DNA of 7,949 nt from Mageeibacillus sp. UBA5734 (GTDB lineage: Bacteria > Bacillota > Clostridia > Saccharofermentanales > UBA5734). The notes under the pieces are model-generated. The model made no database searches. It was given only the letters and a program-made list of their open reading frames with translations, and was not told the origin of the DNA. The stretch is taken from the NCBI GenBank assembly GCA_002419365.1, contig DIGA01000031.1, forward strand, positions 1 through 7,949. Direction: 5' to 3'. Both the position numbers and the translations under genes were made by a program. Below are positions 5,667 through 7,949 of the stretch, piece by piece (position 1 is the first letter of the stretch; the number at the start of each line of letters is the position of its first letter).

Positions 5667-7523
5667 TTACTTGTCGCCGCCGGCGTCTTTGAACTCGGCA
5701 TCGTAGGCCTGTCCGGCACCCGTGCCAGAGCCAGCTCCCGGATTGAATCCGCTCATGTCCGGGAAAGGTTCATTTTCCGGATTGGCACCGCCGTGCTGCT
5801 GGTAGAGTTTTTCGCTGGCTTTGAAGAAAGCCTGCTGCAGCGCTTCGGTGTCGGTTTTCATGTCAGCGATGTTGTTGGCAGCCATGGCAGCCTTGAGCTT
5901 CTCGATGGCTGCTTCGATCGCGGCCTTGTCTGCACTGTCGAGCTTGTCACCAGTATCCTTAAGGGCTTTTTCCGACTGGTAGATCGCTGAGTCTGCAGCG
6001 TTCCGGGTGTCGACCTCTTCTTTTTTGGCCTTGTCTTCGGCTGCGAAGCGCTCGGCTTCTTTGACGGCCTTGTCAATTTCGTCATCGGTCAGATTGGTCG
6101 ATGCTGTGATTGTGATGTGCTGCTCACGTCCAGTGCCGAGGTCCTTGGCATTGACATGGACGATGCCGTTGGCGTCGATGTCATAGGAAATCTCGATCTG
6201 TGGCACGCCACGCGGAGCAGGGGCGATGCCGTCGAGGATAAAGCGGCCGAGGGTCTTGTTGTACTGGGCCATTTCGCGCTCGCCCTGCAGGACGTGGACT
6301 TCAACCTGGGTCTGGTTATCAGCCGCGGTGGAGAACACTTGGCTCTTTTTGACTGGGATGGTGGTGTTGCGCTCGATGATCTTGGTGAAGACGCCGCCCA
6401 TGGTCTCGATGCCGAGGGAGAGCGGGGTGACGTCGAGCAGCAGCAGGCCGGTGACATCGCCGCCGAGGACGGCAGCCTGGATGGCGGCACCGATGGCGAC
6501 ACATTCGTCCGGGTTGATGCCCTTGAAGGGGTCTTTGCCAAACACGGCCTTGACGGCGTCCTGGACGGCCGGAATACGGGTCGAACCACCAACGAGCAGG
6601 ATCTTCTCGATCTCGCTGGCCTTGAGGCCGGAATCAGCCAGAGCACTGCGGACCGGACCCATGGTCATTTCGACCAGGTCAGCCGTCAGTTCGTTGAACT
6701 TGGCGCGGGACAAGGTGACGTCGAGGTGTTTCGGGCCGGTGGCATCGGCAGTGATGTAAGGCAGGTTGATGTTGGTCGAGGTCACGCCGGACAGTTCAAT
6801 CTTGGCTTTTTCGGCGGCTTCACGCAGACGTTGCATAGCCATTTTGTCGACCTTGAGGTCAACGCCCTGGTCTTTCTTGAACTCGTCCACGAGGTAATTG
6901 ACGATGCGCTGGTCAAAGTCGTCGCCGCCGAGGCGGTTGTTGCCGTTGGTGGCCAGGACTTGGAAGACACCGTCGCCGATTTCGAGGATCGAAACGTCGA
7001 AGGTACCGCCGCCGAGGTCAAAGACGAGGATCTTCTGGTCAGATTCCTTGTCGAGGCCATAGGCCAGCGATGCGGCGGTCGGCTCATTGATGATGCGCAG
7101 GACTTCGAGACCGGCGATTTTTCCGGCGTCTTTGGTGGCCTGGCGCTGGGAGTCGGAGAAATAGGCCGGTACGGTGATGACAGCCTGGGTGACGGTCTCG
7201 CCGAGGTAGCTTTCGGCATCGGCTTTGAGCTTTTGCAGGATCATGGCCGAAATTTCCTGGGGGGTGTAGTTCTTGTCGTCGATGCTCACCTTGTGGTTGG
7301 TTCCCATTTCGCGCTTGATCGAGATGACCGTGCGGTCGGGATTGGTGACGGCCTGGCGCTTGGCCACCTGGCCAACCAGACGTTCCCCGGTTTTGGAGAA
7401 AGCGACGACGGACGGGGTCGTGCGGCTACCTTCAGCGTTGGCGATCACAACTGGCTCGCCGCCTTCCATGACAGCGACGCAAGAGTTTGTCGTACCTAAG
7501 TCAATACCAATGATTTTTCCCAT
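5667..7523 (-). CDS. dnaK: Chaperone protein DnaK (Hsp70)
   Basis: ATP-driven chaperone that binds exposed hydrophobic peptides and cycles with DnaJ and GrpE; cytoplasmic, 618 residues. The ATPase domain has phosphate loop 1 IDLGTTNS (7-14 region), VFDLGGGTFDVSIL (167-180) and the adenosine motif VGGSTRIP (311-318). The interdomain linker LLLLDVTPLSL (360-370) leads to the peptide-binding domain, followed by the helical lid (about 480-580) and a Gly-rich flexible tail ending in acidic/lysine residues. The KREMGTNHKVSIDDKNYTP stretch runs on without the roughly 24-residue insert of Gram-negative DnaK, so this is the Bacillota type. The start ATG has AGGAGG ten bases upstream. It lies between grpE and dnaJ on the same strand. 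No frameshift or missing key residue is seen. Confidence 0.97.
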   Translation of the reverse strand: MGKIIGIDLGTTNSCVAVMEGGEPVVIANAEGSRTTPSVVAFSKTGERLVGQVAKRQAVTNPDRTVISIKREMGTNHKVSIDDKNYTPQEISAMILQKLKADAESYLGETVTQAVITVPAYFSDSQRQATKDAGKIAGLEVLRIINEPTAASLAYGLDKESDQKILVFDLGGGTFDVSILEIGDGVFQVLATNGNNRLGGDDFDQRIVNYLVDEFKKDQGVDLKVDKMAMQRLREAAEKAKIELSGVTSTNINLPYITADATGPKHLDVTLSRAKFNELTADLVEMTMGPVRSALADSGLKASEIEKILLVGGSTRIPAVQDAVKAVFGKDPFKGINPDECVAIGAAIQAAVLGGDVTGLLLLDVTPLSLGIETMGGVFTKIIERNTTIPVKKSQVFSTAADNQTQVEVHVLQGEREMAQYNKTLGRFILDGIAPAPRGVPQIEISYDIDANGIVHVNAKDLGTGREQHITITASTNLTDDEIDKAVKEAERFAAEDKAKKEEVDTRNAADSAIYQSEKALKDTGDKLDSADKAAIEAAIEKLKAAMAANNIADMKTDTEALQQAFFKASEKLYQQHGGANPENEPFPDMSGFNPGAGSGTGAGQAYDAEFKDAGGDK

Positions 7524-7634
7524 GTGATTAAATCCTCCTGATTTGGATGAATGTTGTTTCGTTTTACCTGATCTGGATTTCTATGCTGAAAGGCTTAGTC
7601 AGCCCGTTCTTCTCCCAGGGCTGGCGGCTTGGTT
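7524..7634 (-). promoter_or_regulatory. grpE-dnaK spacer with strong dnaK ribosome site and weak hairpin
   Basis: This 111-base non-coding gap has a near-perfect Shine-Dalgarno AGGAGG (minus strand, complement of 7534-7539) for dnaK. A 6-bp hairpin, CAGCCC/GGGCTG (7600-7605 and 7618-7623, loop 12), lies just after the grpE stop but has no T-run. No CIRCE inverted repeat (TTAGCACTC-N9-GAGTGCTAA) and no clear promoter was found here, so dnaK is probably transcribed from upstream of grpE or hrcA. Confidence 0.5.
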
Positions 7635-7949
7635 TCAGTTGGCAACCTTGACGAGGCTGTGCCGGATCACCTTGTCGCCCCGGGTGTAGCCTTTCTGGAA
7701 GACTTCCACGACGGTCGATGCGTCCACCGAGTCATCCTCGATGTGCATGACGGCTTCGGACAGGTTGGGATCGAAGGTCTTGCCCAGGCAGTCGATCTCG
7801 CTGACATTGAGCCGGGCCATTGCATCAACAGCCTGTTTCTTGATCAGCTCAACACCTTCGGCTATGGCCTTGACCGAGTCATCATTGACAGCGGCAGCGA
7901 TCTGGACGGCGCGATCAAGGCTATCCAGGACGGGCAGCCATTCCTTGAC
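7635..7949 (-). CDS. grpE: Nucleotide exchange factor GrpE, C-terminal part (partial)
   Basis: The frame is open from the window edge to the TGA at 7637-7635, giving the last 104 residues; the N-terminal coiled coil is off the right edge. The visible part starts KEWLPVLDSLDRAI, continues GVELIKKQAVDAMARLNV, and contains the hallmark TFDPNLSEAVMHIED, ending VVEVFQKGYTRGD and HSLVKVAN. These match the end of the GrpE dimer helices and the beta domain that opens the DnaK nucleotide cleft to release ADP. A methionine at 7820 lies inside the conserved region and is not the start. Position directly upstream of dnaK is the standard heat-shock order. Confidence 0.94.
   Translation of the reverse strand, partial: VKEWLPVLDSLDRAVQIAAAVNDDSVKAIAEGVELIKKQAVDAMARLNVSEIDCLGKTFDPNLSEAVMHIEDDSVDASTVVEVFQKGYTRGDKVIRHSLVKVAN

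Noticed and set aside
4946..5692. A 248-codon open frame antisense to dnaJ
   Set aside because: The minus strand encodes a complete DnaJ with J domain and four zinc repeats; the antisense frame has no recognisable features.
6117..7499. A 460-codon open frame antisense to dnaK
   Set aside because: Long antisense frames opposite Hsp70 genes are a well-known effect of biased codon use. Its translation is acidic and low in complexity, with no recognisable domain, while the dnaK strand gives a complete DnaK.
7524..7634. Possible CIRCE or heat-shock promoter in front of dnaK
   Set aside because: No TTAGCACTC/GAGTGCTAA inverted repeat or convincing -35/-10 pair is visible; regulation most likely acts upstream of grpE, outside the window.
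7635..7820. A separate 61-residue small protein starting at the ATG at 7820
   Set aside because: The frame stays open to the window edge and the upstream residues are also GrpE-like, so this ATG is internal to grpE.
1..7949. CRISPR arrays, insertion sequences, tRNA or rRNA genes, phage or toxin-antitoxin genes
   Set aside because: No repeat arrays, terminal inverted repeats, transposase motifs or RNA-gene folds were recognised on reading both strands; the window is filled by conserved housekeeping and transport genes.

Overview
The window reads as an ordinary chromosomal segment of a moderately GC-rich member of the Bacillota, probably clostridial. Three things point there: the gene order grpE-dnaK-dnaJ-prmA, a DnaK of the short Gram-positive type without the proteobacterial insert in its ATPase domain, and a clostridial-style fructokinase. 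No species can be named from the sequence alone. No previously undescribed system is evident. The most notable anomaly is the damaged or recoded start of tupB.

Positions 1-2125 (+ strand) hold a tungstate ABC importer: the last 59 codons of the binding protein tupA, the permease tupB and the ATPase tupC. tupB and tupC overlap by ATGA. The operon ends in a strong hairpin plus T-run (2128-2182), which also has a T-run on the opposite side for the convergent neighbour. The good ribosome site and ATG before tupB lie one base out of frame with the conserved N-terminus, across a run of four Cs at 239-242.

Positions 2224-3189 (- strand) encode a PfkB-family fructokinase, transcribed toward tupC. 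A 245-base gap (3190-3434) separates it from prmA. The gap holds a long hairpin that may end the heat-shock operon, and a short direct repeat near the likely fructokinase promoter region.

Positions 3435-7949 (- strand) hold the chaperone operon, read from right to left: grpE (3' part only), dnaK, dnaJ and prmA. GrpE (nucleotide exchange), DnaK (Hsp70) and DnaJ (J-protein) form one folding machine. PrmA, which methylates ribosomal protein L11, is coupled to dnaJ by an ATGA overlap. A terminator-like hairpin with TTTT lies between dnaK and dnaJ and could reduce dnaJ-prmA expression relative to dnaK. The operon's promoter and any CIRCE operator would lie upstream of grpE or hrcA, beyond the right edge.
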